Source of the DNA: Anaerolineales bacterium
GTDB lineage: Bacteria > Chloroflexota > Anaerolineae > Anaerolineales > Villigracilaceae
Direction of reading: 5' to 3'
Assembly (NCBI GenBank): GCA_024710905.1
Contig: JANJTV010000121.1
Location: forward strand, 1 to 38,946
Length of the DNA stretch: 38,946 nt
Shown: positions 22,066-30,447 of the stretch, one piece after another
Numbering within the stretch: position 1 is the stretch's first letter
Layout of the letters: each line of letters begins with the position of its first letter
Made by a program: the position numbers and the translations under genes
Notes under the pieces: model-generated
What the model was told of the DNA's origin: nothing
The model's input: the letters and a program-made list of their open reading frames with translations, nothing else
Databases searched by the model: none

Positions 22066-25000
22066 CTATGGCGTTGGTGTGGCGCTTGGTTCAGGCGTCA
22101 GCGAGGGGGTTTGGCTGGGCGGGATATCTGTCGGCGGAATGTCTGTCGGTGGCGCCGTAATGGTCGGCGTGGGAGTCTCGGTGGCCGGTTCGAGTGTGGG
22201 TGTGGGGATGAAAATATCCACCCGGAAGGTGACCTTGCGTTCGGCATAGCCGCCTTCGCGGTTTTCCATGCGAAGACGCAGGGTGACGGTTTCACCGTTC
22301 AGCGCATCCAGGTCCCAGGTCAGGGCTTTGATGCGGTCGCGGGCTTCGCTGTTGCCTTCGTAGAGCAGGGTCCAGTCGTTGGGGTCGTTGCCCAGGCCAT
22401 ACTCTAGCCGGTAATTTTGGAAGTCGCGGGTGGCCCAGGCGATGACCTCGATATCGATCTTGTCTTCTTCGACAGTTGCATTGTCATCCGGCCCGAACAG
22501 GCGCAGGGTGGCTTTTGAGTCATCTTCTTTGCACTCACTGCTCGGCACGAAGAAAATGGGGCGTTCAAACCCGATCGACTCGGCAAAATTAATGCCCTGT
22601 TGTTCGCGGGTCATCCAGAAACGGGCAAATTGTTCGGTGACGTTCAGCACCATTGTTTCGTCGATAAAGTCCGGGCAGGAGGCGTTGGCGAGCTGCCCGG
22701 TCCAGGTATCGATCACGGCTTCCTTCCACAGGTCTTCACTGGAGGGGGGCGGCAGCTGGTCGTAGGCGAAGACCTCACCACGTTGTTGTGAGCACCAACG
22801 GGATGGCTCCGTGCCTGAAAGGCTGCAAATGACCTTATCGACAATACCTTGCGGGCGGGTGAATGGCGTCGGGTTGCCGCCTGTCACCTGCTGGATGGCG
22901 GCTTGCATGAACTGTGACCAGATTGGTGCGGCGCCGCTCAGGCCGGTGGTGTTCTGCATGGGGGTGTAATCGGCGTTGCCAACCCACACGCCAACCGCCA
23001 GGTCAGGGGTGTAGCCCATGGTCCAGTTGTCGCGGAAGTCGTTGGTGGTGCCGGTTTTGGCAGCCACCGGGAAAGGCAGGTTGAGCAGCGAATTGCGGCC
23101 GAACATAGGTGCGCGGGCATTGTTGTCGGACAGGATCGAAGAAATCAGGAAGGCGTGCTCGGGGCGCAGCACTTGTTCGCCTTCGGGGACTGTATATTCA
23201 TAGACCACATTGCCAGTATGGTCAATAATTTTCAGGATGGCTACCGGCGGGATGCGCTGGCCGCCCTGCGCCATGACGGCGTACGCGCCGGTCAGTTCCA
23301 GCAGGCTGACCTCGCCGCCACCCAGGGTTAGCGAAAGACCGTAGTCCGGACGAATCAGGCTGGTGATGCCCAACTTTTGGGCCATGGCAATCATGCCTTC
23401 CGCTTCGGGGGTGGCGGGGTTGTCGTAAATGCCGACAAAGGCCAGGGCTTTGACTGCCGGAATGTTATAGGAATTGGCCAGGGCGTCGCGAACCGTCACC
23501 GGTCCGTGGAATCGCTCATCATAATTAACTGGCACATATAGTTCGCCGGGGTCGTTGGGCAGACCGGATGGGGTGAAATAGGACGGCACATCCCAGATCA
23601 GGGTGGCGGGTGTCCAACCTTTTTCGAAGGCGGCCAGGTAAGTAACCGGTTTAATGGCTGAACCTGGTTGCCGGGTCTGGGTGGTGGCCATGTTTACCTG
23701 CCCATCGATGGCGGCGTTGTAAAAATCGGCCGAGCCAACCATGGCGAGAATCTCGCCTGTGGAGGGGCGGATGGCCACCAGCGCGCCGTTGGTCACACTC
23801 TGGGCGGCCAGCGTGGCTACCTGCTGGGTGACCAGGCTTTGGGCGATATCTTGCAGGCCCGGGTCGAGCGAGGTGTAGACAGTGAAACCGGAACGGTAAA
23901 TGGTTTGCGAGTCATACTGGGCTTCGAGTTGTTCACGCACAAACTGCACCCAGTGCGGGTAGCGGATGGTGACATCGGGCGAGGGGAAAGTATAATTTTC
24001 TATCTCCTGCTGGGCGGCCAGGGCTTCGGGCACGCCGACACAGACGGGAATTATCGTATTGCTAACCTCGATGCAATTGCGCTCCTGGCTGAGCGAATAC
24101 ATCAATACCAGCACATCGCGGTGACGCTGCAGGGTGGCTTCGCGCCGGGTATGGATGTCGTAAATGCCCGGCGACTGCGGCAGGCCCGCCAGGAAGGAAG
24201 CCTGCGAAAGGGTCAAGTTGCTGGCAGTAGTGCCAAAATACGTCCCGGCGGCGGCTTCAATGCCATAGGCCAGGTTGCCGAAGTAAATCTCGTTCAGGTA
24301 AAGTTCAAGGATCTCATCCTTGCTGTAGCGACGGGTGATTTCCCAGGCCAGGATGGCCTCACGCATTTTGCGCAGGTAACTCTGCTCACTGCGTTCTTCC
24401 GGGGAGAATAACAGGGCTCGCGCCAGCTGTTGGGTGATGGTGGATGCGCCCGAAACGGTCTCGCCGCTGTTCAGGTTTTGCCAGAAGGCGCGGATGATGG
24501 CAAAGACATCGAAACCCGGGTTGTTGTAAAAATCCTTGTCTTCGGTCGCAATGATGGCGGCGATCATGTTCGGCGAGATCTGTTCAATCTCAACATACGT
24601 GCGCCGCCCGGCGTTGGGGTCAAGGATTTCATACAGGATATTCCCGTTGCGGTCGAGGATGCGGGTCGTCTCGAACTGGGCTGAGCGCGCGCGCAGGTCT
24701 TCCACGGCAGGCAGGGTGGAGGCAATGCCCGCATAGACCAGCACCCCGCCAATGGCGGCCAGCAAGACCAGCCCGGCAGCGACAAACAGCAGGATGACAA
24801 ACCCGCGCACAAAACAACCCATGCTGTTCAGTCCGCCTCGGTGGGGCGGGCGCGGCGGCGGCTGCCGGTAGGCAGGCATGGCCACCGGGCTGACGCGCGT
24901 GGCGTTCATATCCAATTCGTCCACCCGCTCGGGCAGGGGGAAGTTCTGCGGGTCCGGGTATAAGGGCGGGGGGGAGGAGCCGCGGGAGGATCCCTCCGGT

Positions 25001-25098
25001 GGGATGGTACGGGATTCGGAGGGGGTTACCCGCCGGGTGGCGGCGAACTTATTCGGGTCGAACTCAGGTTGGTCGTTGTTCTGTTTCGAGTCGTCCAT
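22066..25098 (-). CDS. class A penicillin-binding protein (PBP1a-type)
   Basis: The protein has 1010 residues from the ATG at 25098, preceded by AGGAGCGT. A disordered Pro-rich cytoplasmic region (about 1-92) leads to one transmembrane helix (about 97-124). The glycosyltransferase-51 domain has IIATEDKDFY (catalytic Glu186) and GASTITQQLAR. The transpeptidase domain has SAIK (Ser480, Lys483), SYN (543-545) and KTG (681-683). After the enzyme there are about 300 residues, including a C-terminal Thr/Pro/Glu-rich tail (about 965-1010) without a recognised domain. It polymerises and cross-links peptidoglycan outside the membrane. The long extracytoplasmic tail resembles those of other Chloroflexota PBPs. 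It lies 13 nt after the MaoC gene and its end abuts the hairpin at 22024. Confidence 0.96.
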   Translation of the reverse strand: MDDSKQNNDQPEFDPNKFAATRRVTPSESRTIPPEGSSRGSSPPPLYPDPQNFPLPERVDELDMNATRVSPVAMPAYRQPPPRPPHRGGLNSMGCFVRGFVILLFVAAGLVLLAAIGGVLVYAGIASTLPAVEDLRARSAQFETTRILDRNGNILYEILDPNAGRRTYVEIEQISPNMIAAIIATEDKDFYNNPGFDVFAIIRAFWQNLNSGETVSGASTITQQLARALLFSPEERSEQSYLRKMREAILAWEITRRYSKDEILELYLNEIYFGNLAYGIEAAAGTYFGTTASNLTLSQASFLAGLPQSPGIYDIHTRREATLQRHRDVLVLMYSLSQERNCIEVSNTIIPVCVGVPEALAAQQEIENYTFPSPDVTIRYPHWVQFVREQLEAQYDSQTIYRSGFTVYTSLDPGLQDIAQSLVTQQVATLAAQSVTNGALVAIRPSTGEILAMVGSADFYNAAIDGQVNMATTQTRQPGSAIKPVTYLAAFEKGWTPATLIWDVPSYFTPSGLPNDPGELYVPVNYDERFHGPVTVRDALANSYNIPAVKALAFVGIYDNPATPEAEGMIAMAQKLGITSLIRPDYGLSLTLGGGEVSLLELTGAYAVMAQGGQRIPPVAILKIIDHTGNVVYEYTVPEGEQVLRPEHAFLISSILSDNNARAPMFGRNSLLNLPFPVAAKTGTTNDFRDNWTMGYTPDLAVGVWVGNADYTPMQNTTGLSGAAPIWSQFMQAAIQQVTGGNPTPFTRPQGIVDKVICSLSGTEPSRWCSQQRGEVFAYDQLPPPSSEDLWKEAVIDTWTGQLANASCPDFIDETMVLNVTEQFARFWMTREQQGINFAESIGFERPIFFVPSSECKEDDSKATLRLFGPDDNATVEEDKIDIEVIAWATRDFQNYRLEYGLGNDPNDWTLLYEGNSEARDRIKALTWDLDALNGETVTLRLRMENREGGYAERKVTFRVDIFIPTPTLEPATETPTPTITAPPTDIPPTDIPPSQTPSLTPEPSATPTP

Positions 25099-25111
25099 AC
25101 GCTCCTGAAGG

Positions 25112-25558
25112 TTATCCTTTTGTACGCACCAGCACTGTCCAGGTGCCGCGCATGGCCACTTCGCCATCCTGTTTGACGACTTCGGCCAGCAGGCTGACAG
25201 AACCACTTTGCAGGCGCGGCAGGTGTTTGATTTCGGTCACTTGCATCTCAACATGGATGGTGTCGCCGAGGAAGACCGGCTTGATAAACTTCCATTCGTT
25301 GACCTCGCGGAAGGCGATCACATTTGCGCCGAGGATGCCAGTTTGTACGGCCAGGCCCGAGGCTATGGCCAGGCTGAGCAGGCCATGAGCAATGCGCTGG
25401 CCGAAGGGTGTGGCCCTGGCAAATTCGGCGTCGGTGTGAATCTGGTTGAAGTCGCCTGAAAGCCCGGCAAAGGTCACCACATCGGTTTCGGTGATGGTAC
25501 GCCCGGCGGTGCTGAGTTTCATGCCGGTTTCAAAGTCTTCAAAGAACAAGGCGGTCAT
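25112..25558 (-). CDS. MaoC-like (R)-specific enoyl-CoA hydratase
   Basis: The protein has 148 residues from the ATG at 25558, preceded by GAGGAGAGAGCC. It has a hot-dog fold with the hydratase motif FAGLSGDFNQIHTDAEFA, giving the catalytic Asp and His. TPFGQRIAHGLLSLAI, the overhang loop and helix, follows. It hydrates (R)-type enoyl-CoA or a related thioester. It is the first gene of a two-gene unit with the PBP, with a 13-nt gap; no functional link is obvious. Confidence 0.92.
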   Translation of the reverse strand: MTALFFEDFETGMKLSTAGRTITETDVVTFAGLSGDFNQIHTDAEFARATPFGQRIAHGLLSLAIASGLAVQTGILGANVIAFREVNEWKFIKPVFLGDTIHVEMQVTEIKHLPRLQSGSVSLLAEVVKQDGEVAMRGTWTVLVRTKG

Positions 25559-25637
25559 GGCTCTCTCCTCAATTGGTTTCATTTATTATAAACGCCAAAC
25601 TTGCCCCGGGAGTTTCCCCGCAAAACGACAGGATGGC

Positions 25638-25643
25638 TATAAT
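25638..25643 (+). promoter_or_regulatory. consensus -10 box, likely leaderless start
   Basis: A perfect TATAAT is followed by 6 nt and the ATG at 25650. There is no Shine-Dalgarno and the -35 region is weak. The first transcribed base would be at or next to the A of the start codon. Confidence 0.6.
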
Positions 25644-25649
25644 TTAGGC

Positions 25650-26018
25650 ATGGCTTATACCCCCATTCGTTTTATTGATGACGCCATCCGCGTTGAGTTT
25701 GACCAGCCGCCGGTCTTCGAGAAGACCCCGCCCTGCCCGCAGCGTTTTGCCTGGCTGGAGGAAACCCTGGTCGTGGAAGAAATGCTGGCCGAATGGAGCG
25801 ATTTCAACCGCCGCGGACGCATGGCCCGGAACATGCAGCCCGGCCATGCCGCTGTGGCTGCCAGCCGCGGCTCGCTAGGTGTGGGACGGTTTTTCTTCCG
25901 GGTGCGGGTAACGGATGGGCGTATTTTTGATATTTATTATGACCGTGCCATCCAGGATGCTGACCGGCGCAAAGGGCAGTGGGTCCTGTGGCGAGAGTTG
26001 GAGCAAGAGAATGGATAG
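25650..26018 (+). CDS. DUF6504-like small protein
   Basis: The protein has 122 residues from the ATG at 25650; an earlier in-frame start lies antisense to the MaoC gene and is rejected. PQRFAWLEETLVVEEMLAEW and GRFFFRVRVTDGRIFDIYYDRA resemble the DUF6504 pattern. In that family a W-R-G-x-x-Y strand pair is followed by F-x-V-x-T-x-x-G-x-x-F-D-I-Y-Y. Its function is unknown. The start is preceded by a -10 box 6 nt away. Its end overlaps the start of the GNAT gene by 8 bp, so the two form a unit. Confidence 0.75.
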   Translation: MAYTPIRFIDDAIRVEFDQPPVFEKTPPCPQRFAWLEETLVVEEMLAEWSDFNRRGRMARNMQPGHAAVAASRGSLGVGRFFFRVRVTDGRIFDIYYDRAIQDADRRKGQWVLWRELEQENG

Positions 26019-26568
26019 GAATGAGGTTGTGCTGACCGATGGCATGGTATTGCTGCGCGCTGCCACGCTGGAGGATGTCTCGGCTTTCCACGCTGCAGTG
26101 CGAGAATCACTACCTGAGTTAAGCCGCTGGCTGGCCTGGGCGGTGGAGGAATATACCCGCGATCACGCGCTGCAATACATCCAGGGGCTGGCGGGGCGCT
26201 GGGAACGGGATGAAACCTACGAAATGGTGATTTTTGATGCCGCAAGTGGCGAGATTTTGGGCGGTGTGGGCCTGAATGGGTTGAACCGCCTGCATCGCAT
26301 GGCCAACCTGGGCTACTGGGTACGCACCAGCCGGTCACGCCGGGGGGTTGCCAGCCGGGCGGCGCGCCTGCTGGCCCGCTTTGGCATGGGACAGCTCGGT
26401 TTTTCGCGAATTGAGATCGTCGCAGCGGTGGGGAACCTGCCGAGCCAGCGGGCCGCCGAAAAAGCCGGGGCCACGCGCGAGGGCGTGTTGCGTAACCGGC
26501 TGGTGGTGCAAGGCCAGTCCACCGACGCGGTGATGTTCTCGCTGCTGCCGGGGGACGTGGGTTTGTAA
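26011..26568 (+). CDS. GNAT acetyltransferase, RimJ/RimL-like
   Basis: The protein has 185 residues from the ATG at 26011, which overlaps the end of the previous gene. RAATLEDVSAFHAAVRES opens the fold. LGYWVRTSRSRRGVASRAARL is the acetyl-CoA loop region. FSRIEIVAAVGNLPSQRAAEKAGA and EGVLRNRLVVQG are the RimJ/RimL C-terminal hallmarks. The substrate is unknown. Unlike the acetyltransferases at 1-4714, it has no attenuator. Confidence 0.92.
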   Translation: MDRNEVVLTDGMVLLRAATLEDVSAFHAAVRESLPELSRWLAWAVEEYTRDHALQYIQGLAGRWERDETYEMVIFDAASGEILGGVGLNGLNRLHRMANLGYWVRTSRSRRGVASRAARLLARFGMGQLGFSRIEIVAAVGNLPSQRAAEKAGATREGVLRNRLVVQGQSTDAVMFSLLPGDVGL

Positions 26569-26590
26569 GTTATTTGGCTGGCTGTGTCAT

Positions 26591-27532
26591 TTACAGGCGC
26601 AGGTATTTTTTCAGCGCGGCGATTTGTGACTTGCGGAATTCCTGTACAAGCGGCGCCTGGCGGTCGATGACATCGAACCCGTGAAATGCGCCGGGAATTA
26701 CGACCAATTCACAGTCCACATTGCTTTCTTTTAAGTGCTGGGCATAGGCGACATTTTCAGCGTGGAACAGGTCGAGGGTGCCCACGCCAAGCCAGGCCGG
26801 GGCCAGCCCCGAAAGATCTTTACGGCGGGCAGGCACTGCATAGGCGGGAACCTTTCCTGTGCCGCAGGCCATCCCCAGGTAAGATTCCCAGCCAAAGCGG
26901 TTGCTGTTTTGCGTCCAGGTCAGATTGTTTATGTCGTCCAGATCGGTGCGCAGGGCAGTGCGGTCATCCAGCATCGGGTAGATTAGTAATTGGAAGACAG
27001 GCCTGATTGCGCCCCGGTCGTGGGCAAGCTGTGCCAGGGATGCGGCCAGACCGGCCCCGGCGCTGTTCCCGCCGATGGCGAGCCGACTGGCATCCAGATT
27101 CTGTTCCTGCGCCCGGGCAACAACCCACTCGAGGGCGGTATAGGCATCTTCCAGCGCGGCAGGGAAGGGGTGTTTGGGCGCGCGGCGGTAATCGACAGAG
27201 ACGATTGTGATGCCCAGCTGCTGCACCAGTTCGGCGCAGTAGGGATCGTCCATTTCAGGTTTGCCGATCAGGTAGCCACCGCCATGCAGCCAGACTAGCA
27301 CAGGGGTTGGCGCGGAGGCGCTTTTGGGCCGGTAGAGGCGCAGGCGGAGATTGCCGTCGTTACCGGGGATGGAGATGTTTTCAACGTGAATGTTTCCCGG
27401 TGATTTCGGCGCAGGGACGAGGGCTACCAGCAAGTTGTAAAGCCACAGGTTGGAGGGGGTAATCTCAATTTTTGGGCTTTTCCTGGCGATTTCCTGCAGG
27501 TCGGGGTGGATCGGGGAAGCATGGTTGGGCAT
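26591..27532 (-). CDS. alpha/beta-hydrolase, hormone-sensitive-lipase-like esterase
   Basis: This 313-residue protein has the HSL-family oxyanion motif WLHGGGYLIGKP (HGGG at 83-86). The nucleophile elbow GGNSAGAGLA has Ser157. The acid is in GVGTLDLFHAEN and the catalytic His in PGAFHGFD. No signal peptide is present, so it is probably cytoplasmic. It would hydrolyse short-chain esters or acyl amides. The start has a Shine-Dalgarno (CGGAGACCTT). It lies 20 nt from the DinB-like gene upstream. Confidence 0.94.
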   Translation of the reverse strand: MPNHASPIHPDLQEIARKSPKIEITPSNLWLYNLLVALVPAPKSPGNIHVENISIPGNDGNLRLRLYRPKSASAPTPVLVWLHGGGYLIGKPEMDDPYCAELVQQLGITIVSVDYRRAPKHPFPAALEDAYTALEWVVARAQEQNLDASRLAIGGNSAGAGLAASLAQLAHDRGAIRPVFQLLIYPMLDDRTALRTDLDDINNLTWTQNSNRFGWESYLGMACGTGKVPAYAVPARRKDLSGLAPAWLGVGTLDLFHAENVAYAQHLKESNVDCELVVIPGAFHGFDVIDRQAPLVQEFRKSQIAALKKYLRL

Positions 27533-27552
27533 AAGGTCTCCGTGTGATTAAT

Positions 27553-27978
27553 CTATACCGTGTATCGTTTCTTCCAACTGTCGGGGAAGGAAAGTCCGTT
27601 GGCATAAACAAAGCGGATGAGCTGGCCGTGGTGTTGAATCTCGTGCTCAAGCAGGTCTAAGGCCAGGTTGAGCTGGGGTTCGGCCAGGCTATCAAATTGG
27701 ATTGTGCCCAGGTGACGGGATGTGGTTTCCAGCGCGCCCAGCACAGAGAGTTTTACATTCGGTGTTGCCAGGCTGCAGGAGAACCCCTGCCAGCCACCTG
27801 CTTCAATGGCCTGCAGATAACTCTCTCTCGCGCCAACAATGCACCAGTATTGCCCGGCAATTTTGTTGGAGGACAGGTTGGGCAAGTCCAGTGAGAGGGA
27901 CGGTTCAGCGAGGTGTGCTGCCAGGTTGTGGGTGAGCTGGAAGGCCCGATCCAGTTTTGTTTTTAGGAGTGTATGCAT
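27553..27978 (-). CDS. DinB-superfamily protein
   Basis: This 141-residue four-helix protein has DLLEHEIQHHGQLIRFVYANGLSFPDSW near the end (in outline). It has the H-x3-H-x2-Q motif that forms part of the metal site of DinB/YfiT-like proteins. DinB members include thiol transferases and stress proteins, and the exact reaction is unknown. Residues 40-60 (KIAGQYWCIVGARESYLQAIE) place a helix with a Cys. It is followed at 20 nt by the HSL-like esterase. Confidence 0.72.
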   Translation of the reverse strand: MHTLLKTKLDRAFQLTHNLAAHLAEPSLSLDLPNLSSNKIAGQYWCIVGARESYLQAIEAGGWQGFSCSLATPNVKLSVLGALETTSRHLGTIQFDSLAEPQLNLALDLLEHEIQHHGQLIRFVYANGLSFPDSWKKRYTV

Positions 27979-28014
27979 GGCAATATTCTCTTATTCAGTG
28001 AAATGAAAGAACGT

Positions 28015-28512
28015 TCAATGATCTATCTTCTCAAGCCAGTGCTTCGTGTCTTCTGCCTGAACTGCTCGCCCCGCCTCGCGGATGAGGGCTGTCAGGCTTT
28101 GCCGGCGCCTGAAGGGGGCATTGGGTGGCAAATAATGACGGGGGATTGGGGCTGGCTGGTTATTCAGGGAGATGTTGAAGCAAGGAGAAAACTGCTGAAT
28201 CAGCAGCCGTTCCGATGCGCTTAAGTCGTTCCCGACAAGGTTAAAGCGGCCAGATTGTGAGCCCATCAGTTCAATGGTGAAGCGCATTGATTTGGGCCAG
28301 TTGCACCAGACAAACCGGCCAATGATCGAATGCCCGTGAAAGCCTCCCTTAAGGTGTTCCCAGACGCGTTCAAAAGCCAATTGTGATTGCCCGACATAAA
28401 ACACGGTCGAATCATCTCGAAACAAGTATAAGTCCAGATTTTGCCAGGCTTCTGGGCAGGCTTCAAGGAGCAGGAAACGCTTGAGTGAAAGAACAACGCC
28501 TTGTTCATTCAT
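28015..28512 (-). CDS. GIY-YIG nuclease-domain protein
   Basis: This 165-residue protein has LDLYLFRDDSTVFYVGQSQL at about 26-45, the GIY-YIG strand pair with LYLF replacing GIY. Arg49 lies in LAFERVWEHL, and the conserved Glu101 and Asn113 occur in SERLLIQQFSPCFNISL, the family's E-x-x-LI-x6-P-x-x-N pattern. The catalytic set therefore looks intact. No HNH or DNA-binding domain is attached, and there is no restriction or homing gene beside it. It is an orphan nuclease-like protein at the edge of the AT-rich stretch. Its start lacks a Shine-Dalgarno and has a TATAAC box 6 nt upstream. Confidence 0.8.
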   Translation of the reverse strand: MNEQGVVLSLKRFLLLEACPEAWQNLDLYLFRDDSTVFYVGQSQLAFERVWEHLKGGFHGHSIIGRFVWCNWPKSMRFTIELMGSQSGRFNLVGNDLSASERLLIQQFSPCFNISLNNQPAPIPRHYLPPNAPFRRRQSLTALIREAGRAVQAEDTKHWLEKIDH

Positions 28513-28518
28513 GGCACG

Positions 28519-28524
28519 GTTATA
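28519..28524 (-). promoter_or_regulatory. -10 box, likely leaderless start of the GIY-YIG gene
   Basis: The minus strand reads TATAAC, then 6 nt, then ATG at 28512, without a ribosome-binding site. Confidence 0.45.
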
Positions 28525-28606
28525 TCATTAATTGGTACAGGCAGGTTGTGGGACGCTACCCGCCAGTAGTTTGCGCGCTCTACCATGACCCTAGTACCGC
28601 CCGCCA

Positions 28607-28768
28607 GGGCAGGTGTGTGTCTTGGGATTGGGCATGACCTGACTCGCATAGCGCTGGATCCAATACATCCGCGCAGGTTGTCCAGTGAGCCGATGTATTG
28701 GCGCTGTACCCGGAAATTGTGCAGAGTCGAATAATGCCACTGGTGTATTTCAGTGCACCGGCCTGCCC
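28607..28768. repeat. 162-nt rod-like inverted-repeat element, possible structured RNA
   Basis: The gap 28513-28943 holds no convincing gene, but it has a long imperfect palindrome. Closing arms GGGCAGG (28607-28613) and CCTGCCC (28762-28768) pair. Then GGCAT (28631-28635) pairs with ATGCC (28734-28738), and GACTCGCAT (28641-28649) with 28719-28728 through one bulge. AGCG (28650-28653) pairs with CGCT (28702-28705), and CCAATACATC (28660-28669) with GATGTATTGG (28692-28701). A large one-sided bubble and a 22-nt end loop remain. Both strands could fold this way. I could not match it to 6S RNA, tmRNA, RNase P or SRP RNA. Confidence 0.5.
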
Positions 28769-28846
28769 CTTTGCGAAAATGCAGGTGGGGGCCTGGAAGG
28801 CTGGGGGTTGATTGATTTCCTGCTGCAAAACCACCCCAAAAAGAAA

Positions 28847-28879
28847 AGACCCGGCGCTGCCTAACATCGTTCCGGGTCT
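28847..28879 (-). terminator. terminator after the glycosyltransferase
   Basis: On the minus strand, AGACCCGG/CCGGGTCT form an 8-bp stem with a 17-nt loop, followed by TTTTCTTTTT. It serves the gene ending at 28944. A GTTAGGC heptamer sits in the loop (28865-28859). Confidence 0.75.
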
Positions 28880-28943
28880 GCTTAGCTCAATTTTGGCTCA
28901 TCCCTTGACGCTGCTGTTCATCGGTAGGCGCATTTTCGATTTA

Positions 28944-30167
28944 TCAGTGCATATTGTTAAAGATATGCTTTACTGCACGTTCAATACCATTCTCTGCTCG
29001 TATGGTTTCTCCGAGGGATAAGGCACGCTGCTGTAAGTTGGTGTTTGTTACTGCATATTTTATAGCATCTGCCAATCTTTCAGCAGTCAATATTACCTGT
29101 GGAATTGGCGATGGGGCAATGTCCAAATCTGCTGTGCGTTGTCCCCAAAAGTATTGGTCGCCTACAAATGGACAGATAATCTGCGGTTTGCCCGCGCGTA
29201 TGGCTGCTCCAGTTGTCCCAGCCCCACCGTGATGAATGATAGTTGCTACTTTAGGAAAAAGCCAATCATGCGGTATAGAATCCAAAACAAAAACGTCTTT
29301 GGATGTATGATCTGCCGTCAACCCACCCCAGCCTGTCGCCAAAATACCACGCTGTCCAGCCAATTGTAGGGCTTGGAGAACGATTTCTGTCTTTTGTTTT
29401 CCGCCGCCCATGAACATGCTTCCAAAACCAATGTACACTGGCATCGAGCCTTCTTGGAGGAACCTGACCAACCAAGGATCAGGTTGCCAGTTCGCAGGTG
29501 CATCCAAAAACCAATAGCCAGTAACCACCGACGATTCGTCCCAATCGGCTGGTCTAGGAACGACTACTTCGCTATAAGCATACAACTTTGTGGTGTGCTT
29601 GCCGCGCAGTAGATTCTCACCTTTAAAAGGTGGCAAATCTAGGACATTTTTGCGAAATTGATTGATTGGACTGCGATACATAGCAGGTCCCAATTTAGCG
29701 AATATTTGATGGCTTAGTTTGTTGAAAGGACCCAGATTGCGGAAAGGCAAAAATGGACTTGGGAAGTCTTTGGTTGGTGAGTAGAGTGGTGTTGGAAATG
29801 CAGTGAAAGTTGGGATTTCTAACTTCTCTGCAATATGATAACCGCCTATCGCCGCTGGGCTATATATCAATACTTCGGCTTTTTGAGCACTTGTCCATTC
29901 ATCCGCAAGAGTATCCTTTGCCATTTCAATATATTGGCGAATGCGTTTAAGTTGATTACCACCCTTTTGCCCAATGGTTGATTGAGCAACCTTGAGAAAG
30001 TCCCCACGCAGGCTGTCATGAAGCAAACCGTATTGATGAACGAGTGTTTTGAACTCGTCTAATGTTGAGATCGTGACTTCGTGACCAGCAGCTTTCAAAC
30101 CCAGTCCAAGAGCAATGTACGGTTGCACATCGCCACGAGTCCCAATCGTCAAGATACAGATTTTCAC
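28944..30167 (-). CDS. family 1 (UGT/GT28-like) glycosyltransferase
   Basis: This 407-residue protein has the N-terminal acceptor-domain start KICILTIGTRGDVQPYIALG, typical of sterol/antibiotic glucosyltransferases (the GTRGDVQP motif). The C-terminal donor-domain signature is IIHHGGAGTTGAAIRAGKPQ followed by PFVGDQYFWGQR. It would transfer a sugar from a nucleotide donor to a lipid, sterol or macrolide-like acceptor. It has a lower GC content than the flanks and a terminator of its own. It lies between a rod-like element (28607) and a 130-nt palindrome (30195), which supports acquisition as a separate unit. No Shine-Dalgarno is obvious before the ATG. Confidence 0.93.
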   Translation of the reverse strand: MKICILTIGTRGDVQPYIALGLGLKAAGHEVTISTLDEFKTLVHQYGLLHDSLRGDFLKVAQSTIGQKGGNQLKRIRQYIEMAKDTLADEWTSAQKAEVLIYSPAAIGGYHIAEKLEIPTFTAFPTPLYSPTKDFPSPFLPFRNLGPFNKLSHQIFAKLGPAMYRSPINQFRKNVLDLPPFKGENLLRGKHTTKLYAYSEVVVPRPADWDESSVVTGYWFLDAPANWQPDPWLVRFLQEGSMPVYIGFGSMFMGGGKQKTEIVLQALQLAGQRGILATGWGGLTADHTSKDVFVLDSIPHDWLFPKVATIIHHGGAGTTGAAIRAGKPQIICPFVGDQYFWGQRTADLDIAPSPIPQVILTAERLADAIKYAVTNTNLQQRALSLGETIRAENGIERAVKHIFNNMH

Positions 30168-30194
30168 AGTTTGCCCTTGTTGTTTACAAGAAGC

Positions 30195-30324
30195 ACCTAA
30201 CAGTGTGCGTTACCCGCGGGTGGGTGAGACGAGATGCCGCCATTTTGACGGAACCCACTTCAAGCCACGTAAACTGCTTGAAAACGCGCAGACTCCCACC
30301 CGTCGGGTGCGCGCTGTGTTGGGC
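30195..30324. repeat. 130-nt attC-like imperfect palindrome
   Basis: The element runs from ACCTAAC (30195-30201) to GTTGGGC (30318-30324), fitting the integron attC end consensus RYYYAAC ... GTTRRRY. The arms pair in blocks: 30196-30202 with 30317-30323, 30205-30209 with 30310-30314, 30212-30216 with 30304-30308, and 30218-30224 with 30295-30301. That is about 24 pairs, three of them G-T. The 70-nt loop contains a further hairpin (TTCAAGC/GCTTGAA). On the minus strand it would follow the membrane-protein gene (30448-30786) and precede the glycosyltransferase by 28 nt, as in a cassette array. No integrase gene is present in the window. It could also be an unrelated repeat. Confidence 0.45.
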
Positions 30325-30447
30325 AACCTGCTGACTCACCAAAACCTTGCCGAAAAATGATACCACAGCAAACTTGACTGAATTTTACCTGTAGCTTTGC
30401 TTTTACCAATAACCAAAAAGACAGGCTTGCAAACAGGTTTATTTTGT

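Noticed and set aside
23668-24411. 247-codon plus-strand frame inside the PBP gene
   Set aside because: It is antisense to the transpeptidase/glycosyltransferase domains; no family features.
28607-28768. 6S RNA, tmRNA, RNase P RNA or SRP RNA
   Set aside because: The rod shape recalls 6S RNA, but I could not find the conserved central bubble. The conserved blocks of the other RNAs (for example GGUCAGGUCCGGAA-like in SRP) are absent.
28580-28867. 95-codon minus-strand frame in the gap next to the glycosyltransferase
   Set aside because: No ribosome-binding site, no domain, and it spans the rod-like inverted repeat, whose structure explains the sequence better.
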